Shown one piece after another: positions 26,348 through 38,761 of a DNA stretch of 64,000 bases (position 1 is the first letter of the stretch; the number at the start of each line of letters is the position of its first letter). The stretch spans positions 14,867,553 through 14,931,552 of the forward strand of contig JASFXZ010000009.1 of the NCBI GenBank assembly GCA_032209605.1, in the 5' to 3' direction. The DNA is from Mactromeris polynyma (taxonomy: Eukaryota > Mollusca > Bivalvia > Venerida > Mactridae). Both the position numbers and the translations under genes were made by a program. The notes under the pieces are model-generated. The model made no database searches. It saw nothing but the letters and a program-made list of their open reading frames with translations, and was not told the DNA's origin.

Positions 26348-26998
26348 TTAAAGGTGCTGAACTCCAGATTGACGAGTGAGCAAAAAAATAGAAAATTGTC
26401 AAATATTTACAAAATCTTGATATTGTTGCACGTAAAGCTCTAAAATATTATTACTTTCATTCATCATTACTTGCGAAACATTGTCATAGCGCAGTTTTTC
26501 GTATTTTTCCATCGAAAATTTTACTAGGGTTAGTCTACCCTGTAAATCTAAAAATAGAACCATAAACATTGAGCTCATGCACATTCGGAACGTCTCTGTC
26601 ATTCAAACAATTCATCAGCGCAAAGAAAAGAATAAATGCAGTAAACAAGGTAGCTATAAGTCACTTACTATTTATTTGCACGCAACGAAAATAAATAATC
26701 ACTGAACAATTATCTCCTCGATGTCAGTAGTGGATCACGCCATTGTGTATGTTTATTTTGCAAATTGATCATGTGACTCGTGAGGTGCATGCTGGATGGG
26801 AACTCCGCGGTATTTTTAAACTGGAAAACTCCGATTTCTCGATATTACGACGGCGATTTAATTAGCCTAATTGCTTTAAATTATTAAAATATTCACCATC
26901 TACAGCTTTTATTTACGTGTATGATGATACAACTACACATATTTTGCGGAATTGCAAAAACGACGATTTGTTTTCAATCTGGAGTTCAGCACCTTTAA
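26348..26998. mobile_element. 651-bp element with perfect 24-bp terminal inverted repeats
   Basis: TTAAAGGTGCTGAACTCCAG plus ATTG at 26348-26371 is repeated exactly in reverse complement at 26975-26998. The interior has no transposase, so it is a non-autonomous DNA transposon. Perfect ends suggest fairly recent activity. Confidence 0.75.
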
Positions 26999-28080
26999 GT
27001 TGATTGTATGTGAAATTGCCTGTTTTCAGTCAATAAGTGAACTTCCCGATTAAATTGCAATATCAACCTTTAAACCACAATAAACTGGTCATTGGTTGTA
27101 TCTTTCGGACCCCGCAACCATTAAATACAGAAGAAAACATTGGGTCTGAGAAAAAGAGTTTGTATTTTCACACCAGTCGTAAAGCAGAACTTAACTGTAC
27201 TTTGAATTATACAGTATATTCACTAAAACTAATTGAGTAATGCCTTGGAATGATCCATCTTCAGCGTATTCAAAGACCTTAGTTGAAAGGAATCTATACA
27301 TACATTTAACTTAGTGTCAACAAGGGATTCACAGGACTTCAGACAGAAGACAAATCATGACAAGTTAGAATTGGATACGCCGGGTCCTGGGAAATAGAAC
27401 AGAACAGATATTTTTATTTAGACGTGAACAAAGTACAACATTTTTTAGAATATTTCATATATATACATAATTACGCAAAGCTTTCTCGTGATTGCATTGA
27501 AAATATACTACAGTTAACACTTATTCATTAACAGTCGAGGATGAACAACTGAATACATGTATAAATTAAATACATCAGTTTATATTATTCAATACATTAT
27601 TACTTATGATTAAGCTTTCTTGTAGTATATTGCCAATTTGAGTAACAAATTTTGTTTCTCCATTGTAACAATACCAAGAATTTAAACATATTTGGTCTAA
27701 CGTAATAATATTGTTTAATATACATTTTTTTCAACTCATTTAAACATGGACAGTATTATCCGTATCCATAGTAACAACCTGACATGAATGTGCAGATATT
27801 CTTAATTTAGTTATATACATGATGCAATGAAAATGTAAGAGTGTCTAAATAATATACATATTGAAATTTAACTTAAGATTTTTATACAGGTCTAGTACAC
27901 CATTTCTTTCTTATAAAGTATGTCCGAGTTTCAGTTTTCAAGTATTGGTAAGTAAGGCCCCGGAGTACGACATCTCGACACCATGCACCAGAAGTGTTCC
28001 TGTGTCGTTCATAGAGATACAATCAACCATTTGTTGTAAATCTTTGCTGCATGTTTTCAAACATATAAATTATATTTGTA
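26999..28080. other. upstream region of MIOS
   Basis: No exon recognised. A possible acceptor (TATATTTGTAG) just before 28081 suggests a non-coding 5' UTR exon and intron further upstream; I could not place the transcription start. Confidence 0.3.
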
Positions 28081-28098
28081 GTTTGAAGGGGAAACAAG

Positions 28099-31000
28099 AT
28101 GAAGGTTTTGTGGTCACCGTTGGAAAAGAACAAGTTTCTTACCTACACCAACAGTATCATCAACCTGTACGAGACCAGAAGTATTCAAGATGAACCCATT
28201 CCTAAAGGTTTGAGTCAAATATTAGTATATTACAGCTTATTTTTGATCACCGAACCATAATATGTTAAAGATTGGTGTATTCCAATTTTTATGGCCCCAC
28301 TTGGAGTGGCATATAGATGTGCAGGGTTTTCCTAGGATTTTTCCGCTAGGAGTCCTTGGACCCTCGTGTTTTACAACTTTAGGGTCCTTAGTAAATTTGT
28401 AGGGTCCCAGATATGCAATCTATACTTGAGGAAAGTATATTTTAGGGGTCCCAGGGATGCACAGTAATAATTGTGAGGAAACGAGATGGTCACGGTAATT
28501 CATAAGCATGTAAAACACATAACTAGAAGTGAATATATATAAAATCATGAACTGCACATATGTAAAATGTATTTTAGCAAACGTTACGATACTTGGTATA
28601 TCGATGTAGCATTGATTTTTCTTATCCGATATGTTGATATCGTCGACATGCTATATAGCAGAATCAATGACGGCTCTATATCAGTGTTCCCCAGTGAAAG
28701 TTGTGTCTACTAAATCTGTGTATGTTTCAGGTTGTGTGGCAATATCTGATGAATTGTATGCTGCAAATCTGACAACACTCTCTGATGTACATCTAACAAA
28801 GGTACTATGTGTATAATATAGAGAATGATAGGTTAGTGATGTGGATGGAGAACGTTTCTCAGGCATGGTAGAAGACTTTATTGGATGAGTCCAAGGTGAA
28901 CCCGATAAATACCACAGCCGAGTCTGATAAACTGTCACCATTCACGTCACCAACGTTATTCTATTTATCTTGTCACTTTATGTGTTAAACAAGGAGAGAT
29001 ACCTTTTATATATAAAAAAAAATACCTAAATTATGATGTAATTAATCTTGTGGCTTATTGACTATTATTAAGGTTAGCACCTTACACTGAGAGAAATAGT
29101 TCCCATAACTCAATACCGAGATGTATTGATTTGCATTTGGTGGCGTGTGATGAGCATTAATCAATAACAAATCTAAGAATTTACAACAATTTAGTAAGTC
29201 AGCAGTTCAACATTACAAATAATACATGCAGATTTCTCCAATGGTTGTTTACAAATTCCAAGCGATGTTTGTCTTAATGTTCCTGTTTGTTGTTGTTATA
29301 TTACAGTGTGTGGAATGGTACCCTGGATCTACCAATGATCACCTGATTGCTATAGGACAGGCTAATGGGAAAGTCTTACTCTCCAAGTATGTTCTACTGT
29401 CATTCACATATATAATCTTTCACATATAAGCTGACTGCTATTTAAATCAACAGAAGTTTCGAGTAGATTTTTATGAAACTTTGTGGAATAGACCTGGAAT
29501 GTTACAAGATTGACCAGTACATAAAGGAACTGCATCTTTCAGAAAGTGAATTTATCTTTCAGTTTTGGAAGAAAAGGGGAAAGTGATTTGATTGGAAAAG
29601 AATTCAGTAAGTGAATTATTTGTAATGATAAATTATGTGTTTTCATATTAATAAGATTCCAGTAAATATCTATCAAGAATGATATAGTTTGACAATCTTA
29701 TCAGAAGTAGGGGACATCCTTAAACTGTACATATCTGGTACCCGGACTGACCCTCCAAATTTGACCCCTACTCAAATTATTTTTGCATTTCCATCCTTAA
29801 TGTTTATGTGTAAAATTCTGGAACCTAAACTTGAAACAAAAAAGTTGAAATACTCGCCCAGTTTAAAAATTGTAGGTGGGGTACCTCAAACATATATGAC
29901 CTTGGGGGATTGACCTTGGTGATAATGTTCACTACCCTCCTTGTTGTTGTCTATGTTATAACTGTGGGTGGGGTACCTCAAATATATATGACCTTGGGGG
30001 ATTGACCTTGGTGATAATGTTCACTACCCTCCTTGTTGTTGTCTTATGTTATAACTGTGGGTGGGGTACCTCAAACATATATGACCTTGGGGGATTGACC
30101 TTGGTGATAATGTTCACTACTCTGCATGTTGTTGTCTATGTTATAACTGTGGGTGGAGTACCTCAAATATATATGACCTTGGGGGATTGACCTTGGTGAT
30201 AATGTTCACTACTCTGCATGTTGTTGTCTATGTTATAACTGTGGGTGGAGTACCTCAAATATATATGACCTTGGGGGATTGACCTTGATGATAATGTTCA
30301 CTACTCTGCATGTTGTTGTCTGTGTTATTACTGTATGTATGTTCTTTATTTACTTCAGTTCCAAAACATCTACGGCATTGTGTGTACCTTGCTTGGAATC
30401 CTGTGCATCATAATTTGGTAAGATTGAACAACTTTAGGGCTGTCATTGGTTCAGTCATACATGTAGCAGTATTTCATCAGGGGTTCCACTTGTTGCTGAG
30501 TCTTAATGGTCATTTTGATAATTTTTTATGGGACTTTACCATTTTATACCCAAAATACCTATAATTTAGAGAAAAGTTGACCCTTCAGCAAGAGTCCTGA
30601 GAGTCAAAATGTCCCTGGGGTCAAAGGGTCAACTACAGGATGAAATGGAACCCTTGTGTCACATTATTTCTTCTGATAATAGGTTATCCCAGTTATATGT
30701 ATTCAACTTTCATCATTTTAACTGAGTTATATAAATATATATAAACATCTGTAACATCAGTACATGAATGTCTTCATTTCGTGGTCAAATCTGGTCCGTA
30801 CCATCATATACACTTCAAAAATAGATTTTTATGTAAGCAATTATATACAAAATGTACCGTTCCCTTGGCCAAGTGGTTAAGGAATCCGCCTTGGAGCAGG
30901 AGGTCAAAGGTTTGGGTCCCGGTAGGGGTCCGTTCTGATATGGCTGGTTGATAAGCCGCCAGCTCGTGAAATTATGGTTAACGTGTGCCTACCTGCCTGG

Positions 31001-34000
31001 TGCCTGGCATTAAAGGATTGGAATTGGAAAGTAAATGTGCTCAGAAGGTGCGTGTCTCATAAGTAAGAAATGACTGGCCCTTTATGTAGGGGTGATACTA
31101 TAATAAATAAACACCCTTTATATGCTTATTACATTAAAACTCACTTACATACCACTTCAAAATTATTAATACAATTTTTCATTTTCACTGTTCTGCCTCT
31201 TATTCAACCTCAATATTAAAACCACCTCAATAAAAAGACCAGTTTTCAATGGTCCCAGTAGTGGTCTTACTAGTGAGGTTTTACTGTATTAGTTTTCTAT
31301 ATTTGTACAATGCTGACAGTTGGCGGAGGGTCTGGACAAACACAGAAATGATTGTTGTATCAGTATATGGGATGTAAAAACTCGAGCCAACTCGGAGCTT
31401 ACAGAACGACAGAGATACAGCTCCAACATTTCAGAGAATGCCATCAGTAAACCATTTATTGAAGTGGGTATGTATGACATTTTCTCGTACATTTCAGCAT
31501 TCAACTGACTTACCCTTTTCAGTTTTATTCTCTACATATTTTCAACTGTACTGACACTCTCAACAAACACTTTGTATCAAAATGTTGGTAAAATATAAAG
31601 GGAAAAGATAGGTTCCATTCCATAAATTATTTATGAAATGGTCTACAAGTAACCCTCTAGTATCTTTGCTACTGGTATTTCTGAAAATTAGACAAATGAA
31701 AGCATTTATACATTATAAGTATACTACCCCGTGTACACTACATATTTGTTATTGTTTTATCTCTTTCTCTTCACTAAAGTTCAATTAGTTTAAACTAGGG
31801 ATGTCAACGAATATAGCTTTGTACGTTCAAATATTGGAAGACTGATTCGGCATTTGAATATTTGATAAAATATATATATTTTCAATATAAAGCTGAACGC
31901 AAGTGTATTAAATGTCACTGATGGGCATTTTAAGCGTGAAAATAATATCTACAGTTGTTATTGACATGTCATGTTGTATATTTCCACGCAAGAGAGATAT
32001 AACACTCTGGTGATAACAGTTAGGCCCTGAAATTATTAGTAATTGCAGGGATTGACCAACTTAAAAAACAAAATTTATAAGAATAAACTAAAAGTTAAAC
32101 TTCGAATTTCAAATGTATTATTATCAAATAAGGAGGTCGAATGTTCGAATACCAAAATTGCCATTTGTTGTTATCCCCAGTTTAAACTGATTGATTGTAA
32201 CAGAGTAGTTGGTAACTTACAATTCTCATTTCTGAGTCACCATTGCACCTTAATCTGACATTGTCAAGTTTTCCAGACTTTGCTGAACGTGGGTTTCAAA
32301 CTCATGACATGTTGATCACATGTTAGAGGCACTTCCCCTTAATCAAGTGTTATGTATGTACCTATGTTTATGTTGACAGGACTGTTAATTGATTGAGTCA
32401 AGTGTTATGTATATACCTATGTTTATGGTGTGACAGGACTGTTAATTGATTGAGTGATGTGTTATGTATGTACCTATGTTTATGGTGTGACAGGACTGTT
32501 AATTGATTGAGTCACGTGTTATGTATGAATCTATGTTTATGTTGTGACAGGACTGTTAATTGATTGAGTCAAGTGTTATGTATGTACCTATGTTTATGGT
32601 GTGACAGGACTGTTAATTGATTGAGTCACATGTTATGTATGTACCTATGTTTATGGTGTGACATGACTGTTAATTGATTGAGTCAAGTGTTATGTATGTA
32701 CCTATGTTTATGTTGTGACAGGACTGTTAATTGATTGAGTCAAGTGTTATGTATGTACCTATGTTTATGTTGTGACAGGACTGTTAATTGATTTAGTCAA
32801 GTGTTATGTATGAATCTGTGTTTATGTTGTGACAGGACTGTTAATTGATTGAGTCAAGTGTTATGTATGTACCTATGTTTATGGTGTGACAGGACTGTTA
32901 ATTGATTGAGTCAAGTGTTATGTATGTACCTATGTTTATGTTGTGACAGGACTGTTAATTGATTGAGTCAAGTGTTATGTATGTACCTATGTTTATGTTG
33001 TGACAGGACTGTTAATTGATTGAGTCAAGTGTTATGTATGTACCTATGTTTATGGTGTGACAGGACTGTTAATTGATTTAGTCAAGTGTTATGTATGAAT
33101 CTGTGTTTATGTTGTGACAGGACTGTTAATTGATTGAGTCAAGTGTTATGTATGTACCTATGTTTATGGTGTGACAGGACTGTTAATTGATTGAGTCAAG
33201 TGTTATGTATGTACCTATGTTTATGGTGTGACAGGACTGTTAATTGATTGAGTCAAGTGTTATGTATGTACCTATGTTTATGGTGTGACATGACTGTTAA
33301 TTGATTGAGTCAAGTGTTATGTATGTACCTATGTTTATGGTGTGACAGGACTGTTAATTGATTGAGTCAAGTGTTATGTATGTACCTATGTTTATGGTGT
33401 GACAGGACTGTTAATTGATTGAGTCAAGTGTTATGTATGTACCTATGTTTATGGTGTGACAGGACTGTTAATTGATTGAGTCAAGTGTTATGTATGTACC
33501 TATGTTTATGGTGTGACAGGACTGTTAATTGATTGAGTCAAGTGTTATGTATGTACCTATGTTTATGGTGTGACAGGACTGTTAATTGATTGAGTCAAGT
33601 GTTATGTATGTACCTATGTTTATGGTGTGACAGGTATGGGGGATACTACCTCATCATTTGCTTGGTTTAAACAAGAACCAAGGACATTTATTACGGGAAT
33701 CAATGGAAAATGTCTCCGAGTGTATGATTTAAGAGGTAAGTTAACTTTCATGTTTGATAATTGGAATTTAATTGACGTTGAGAAAAAGGATAAATTTATG
33801 CAAAAAAAGTTTCAGGTTGATTCAATTTTAACATATTAGAACAATAGTTAGTTTTGTTGTTCCATTAAGTTTTTTACGAACTCACCAGAGCAGGAAGTGC
33901 TGATGATGGGCTTTTATGATCGTTGGCTGTCTTTGGTCGTGAGTCGTCTGTCAACATTTTATTTAAACAACATCTCACTGAACATGGCCCAATTTATTAG

Positions 34001-37000
34001 CAGATTGGTCTTATTCCATCAAAATGGCAGGGTACTCAGTTGATTGATATAGGGCCATCATTTAGAATCAAATTACTGAAAGGATTCTTCCGCAATGTCA
34101 TGGATGGAACTATTTGATAGGGATTGTAGGCAAAGAAGTCTGAGGCAAAATTTGTTTTTTTTCATTGAAAGCAAGCTTGCCTAATGCAAAAATGATTTTT
34201 ATCACAGTATAAAGATTACATTACCACGTATTTGAACTGTTCCATATATTTCAGATGCAAGCAAACCTCATTTAGTGACGCATACCAAATATGTACATGG
34301 TGTGTGTACAGATCCATTACACGAGTCGAGAGTAGCAGCATTTTCTGAGGTAAATATTCGGTGTTTAAAAATTAAGTTCTTCTTCTCCTCTCTCACATTC
34401 ATGAAGGCCACTCTGGAGAGGTTGATGCTCTAGGGAGGGCCACTCTGGAGAGGTTGATGCTCTAGGGAGGGCCACTCTGGAGGGGTTGATGCTCTAGAGA
34501 GGGCTACTCTGGAGAGGTTGTTGCTCAATAGAGGGCCACTCTGGAGAGGTTGATGCTCTAGAGGGCCACTCTGGAGGGGTTGTTGCTCAATAGAGGGCCA
34601 CTCTGGAGAGGTTGATGATCTAGAGGGCCACTCTGGAGGGGTTGTTGCTCAATAGAGGGCCACTCTGGAGGGGTTGTTGCTTAATAGAGGGCCACTCTGG
34701 AGGGGTTGATGCTCTAGAGAGGACCACTCTGGAGGGGTTGATGCTCTAGAGAGGGCCACTCTGGAGAGGTTGCTGCTCTAGGGAGGGCCAATCTGGAGAG
34801 GTTGATGCTCTAGGGAGGGCCACTCTGGAGGGGTACTTGCTCTACAGAGGGCCATTCTGGAGAGGTTGGTGCTCTAAAGAGTGCCACTATGGTGGGGTTG
34901 ATGCTCTAGAGGGCCACTATGGAGGGGTTGTTGCTCAATAGAGGGTCAATCTGGAGGGGTCGATGCTCTAGAGAGGGCCACATGCTCAATAGAGGGCCAT
35001 GCTGGAGAGGTTGATTCTCTAGAGAGGACCAATCTGGAGAGGTTGATGCTCTAGAGAGGGCCACTCTGGAGGGGTTGATTCTCTAGTGAGGGCCACTCTG
35101 GAGGGGTTGATGCTCTATTGAGCATCAATAGAGGGTTGTTGCTGAATAGAGGGCCACTCTTGAGAGGTTGTTGCTTAAAAAGAGCCTCTCTGGAGAAGTT
35201 GATGCTCTAGAGAGGGCCACTCTGGAGGAGTTGATGCTCAATAGAGGGCCACACTGGAGAGGTTGATGCTCTAGAGAGGACCAATCTGGAGGGATTGATG
35301 CTCTAGACAGGGCCATTCTGGAGGGGTTGGTGCTCTAGAGATTGCCACTTTGGAGAGGTTGATGCTCTATTGAGCATCAATTGAGGGTTGTTGTTCAATA
35401 GAGAACCACTCTGGAGAGGTTGTTGCTCAATAGAGGGTCACTCTGGAGAGGTTGATACTCTAGAGAGGGCCACTATGGAGGGGTTGATGCTCTAGGTAGG
35501 GCCAATCTAGAGAGGTTGATGCTCAATAGAGGGCCACTCTGGAGAAGTTGTTGCTCTAAAGTAGGCCACTCTGGAGAGGTTGATGTTCAATAGAGGGCCA
35601 CTATGGAGAGGTTGTTGCTCCAAAGAAGGCCACTCTAGAGAGGTTGATGCTCTAGAGAGGGCCACTCTGGAGAGGTTGTTGCTCAATAGATGCCACTTTT
35701 GAGAGGTTGATGCTCAATAGAGGGCCACTCTGGAGAGGTTGTTGCTCTAAAGAAGGCCACTCTGGTCTGTACTATAGTTTGTTTTTTCAATTTTATTTAC
35801 AAAATGTTATTTTAAACACACATTCTGGATTCATTGCACTGTAATTATGTATTATATCTGTTTTCAGACACATGCTGCTATTTGGGATGTGAGAAACTTT
35901 GACAAGCCAGTATCCTTTTGTGGTTTATCTTTATTTAATAATAAAGCCTGTAATTGGGTGAAGGAATAAGTGGGGGTCAAGTTAGGGTCATGTGGTCAAT
36001 TGCAAAGAAACATTTAAAGGAATTTCAGTGAAACATTATACCCATGACCACCATGAGGCATAGTGGTGTGTGCCATTTGTCTGGGTTGGTTCAAGGATAT
36101 TAGATGTAAGGTCCTTATTCCCTGTGACAATGTCCTAATGTGGGGACACTGATTCCTGTCAGTGATAGCTGGTTGTCATGGTAATGGACTACTGATCATT
36201 CCCATTTATTAGAGAACAAAGGTGACAAGGTGATACTACATTGTGTGTGTTATTTTGGCAGGTAGAAATTTTTACTGATTTCGCCCAAATTGATGCTGTC
36301 TTATTTTGGACAGTCTATATTTGGCATAAACACTTCATCGTTCTGCAAGGGTGGCGAAATAGGCCAATTATCAACCTCAGCAAACAACAAAGTACAGTAT
36401 GGTAGTAAATGATCTTATGTTGTTTTTGTTTTTAAGTAAATCTCAAAATTTGTTAAATTTTTCTCAATTCATTCACTCTGTTGTCCTGAAGTCAATGATA
36501 GCCATAATGGTGAATTAGTGGTTCATAGAACTCTTGATCCAAAGACCCTAAGTTCTAATCGTGCCATGGCAAGTTTTAACCTCAAACTTAACAGTACCCC
36601 AATTAGGTAATCCATAGATTTCCCCAGGCCTGTTTAACTCTGTTGTCCCCCAGCACTTTAAATCCATGATCAAAGAGATTACAGAACTTCTGTGAACTCT
36701 TATTTTTTCAACCATAGCATCTGCAGGATTACTCTGTGGTGCCCCTTTATATGTATAATTAATGTGTTGACGGGTAAAAGACTTCCTACTCATGCAAAAT
36801 AAAGAAATGTTACAAGTTGTTTTCCAGAACAGGTATAAAACTGAATTTGATTCACAAACAATGCAAAATGAACAAGTTTAAACAAAGTTAATTAAACAAT
36901 GAGTTTTGGGGCCTTATTCATAAATATTATAAGTCTGAAACTTAGACTTTACCGTAAAATGACAAATTTTCTTTTGTTGTTATAATGGTATAAATTTTAA

Positions 37001-38761
37001 TAAAAATAAGCAGATGTGCCCAAAGGTCAACAAAATTCCATTTATTTATATTTTGTGAAAACGAAATGCTGGTATATATAAGTTTTCCAAATTTAAAGTC
37101 TAAATCTGAGTTTTTGTGAATATGGCCCCTTGGTTGTTGAACTGTTGTTAAGTTTTAATAAATCATATCATGTAGATTATTCAAGATGTACAACAGTATA
37201 TTATTCTTCTTAATAAAGTGTAGATATTAACATTGCCAAATGATAGAGCTATATTGAAGATAGACTGGTGTCCAACCAGGTGGGTTTGTATACATTGGCT
37301 TAGTCTCTCCTCTATTATCACAATATGTCACATCTGCTAGTAGATTCATTGTGTTCCTAATTTTCAGGTGATTGTGTTATTGAGGTGGTCTTTTAGTGGA
37401 ATTTTACTGTAATTAAATATTATACAATAAATACATCATGTCAATGGTGATTTACAATACATTTTGAGATCTAATATTAAGTTTACCAACATAATTACAC
37501 TTGCATATAACATATAGGTATATTTACTGTTTAAGTAGTACATGTAGTTACTAAATAAATTGGTAGGTTAATGAATAAATATATAACAGAAGATAGTTGA
37601 TAATGGGGAGAATTGGGATTATTATTAGAAATATAGATGTGATCTAGATATTATTGACCTTTATCTTGTCACTTGCAGTAATATTGATCTGATAACAGGG
37701 TGCCGGATATTTTTTGCTTTATCAGGTCACTTGGTCACATGACTTATTCCTCCCGTCTTGCCTGATTCCTCGTTACCAACCTATTATTCTCTATATGTTT
37801 CAGGCCCGGATTTTTAGCTGCCCTGTGTCGTGAAAGTTCTGTCGTCAAATTGTACGACATTCGACATACTGTGCTAGGTCCAGATGAGTTAGAACTTGTA
37901 ACATTTGAAAGAAATATACAGCGTAAGTGGAACTTTGATATACTGGTCAAAACTTCTATCCTACTGTGTTGTACTGGTCAAAACTTCTATCCTACTGTGT
38001 TGTACTGGTCAAAACTTCTATCCTACTGTGTTGTACTGGTCAAAACTTCTATCCTACTGTGTTGTACTGGTCAAAACTTCTATCCTACTGTGTTGTACTG
38101 GTCAAAACTTCTATCCTACTGTGTTGTACTGGTCAAAACTTCTATCCTACTGTGTTGTACTGGTCAAAACTTCTATCCTACTGTGTTGTACTGGTCAAAA
38201 CTTCTATCCTACTGTGTTGTACTGGTCAAAACTTCTATCCTACTGTGTTGTACTGGTCAAAACTCCTATCCTACTGTGTTGTACTGGGAGAAACTTTACA
38301 ACATTATGATAAATTGATTTGAAATAATTAACATGACCGAGTCAGGTTTATTCTTCCCAATAGTTCATTCATTTGAATCTGTTCTAGCTTGTGGTATGAA
38401 CCCTGGACCCTTGGATCTGAAAGCCAACACCCTAACCACCACACCCTGCAGCCAGCACCCTAACCACCACACCCTGCAGCCAACACCCTAACCACCACAC
38501 TCTGCAGCCAACACCCTAACCACCACACCCTGCAGCCAACACCCTATCCACCACACCCCGCAGCTCAGTCCCAGTGTTGTTCACGGTTGTTTTGAGATAG
38601 AATTGAGATTTGTTATTTACAGTTAGTTTTAATGAATTTCAGCCAACAGACAGCATCAGGTGGTAAATTTTGCATGGCATCCTACAGCAGAGAACCGTGT
38701 GATAACACTGACACCAACAGGAAATCTGAAGGATAATCAGATCTATGAGAAGCTACCTATA
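28099..38761 (+). CDS. MIOS: MIOS exons 1-12: WD40 propeller (residues 1 to about 348)
   Basis: The twelve exons encode the N-terminal beta-propeller. The protein opens MKVLWSPLEKNKFLTYTNSI and carries WD-type strand ends such as ISIWDVKTRA, LRVYDLRD, AIWDVRNFDKP, VVKLYDIRHT and NFAWHPTAENRV. In GATOR2 this propeller mediates assembly with other WD-repeat subunits (family knowledge). Its introns hold six of the locus's ten tandem arrays or parts of them, including the one that abuts exon 7. Confidence 0.93.

Noticed and set aside
30864..30940. tRNA gene
   Set aside because: A- and B-boxes are present, but the flanking body is shared with another copy at 40.7 kb, so it is a SINE.
36251..36320. 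Extra MIOS exon after TTTTGGCAG in intron 9
   Set aside because: Exon 9 joins directly in phase to 37224 with the conserved ILTLP and WCPTR sequence.
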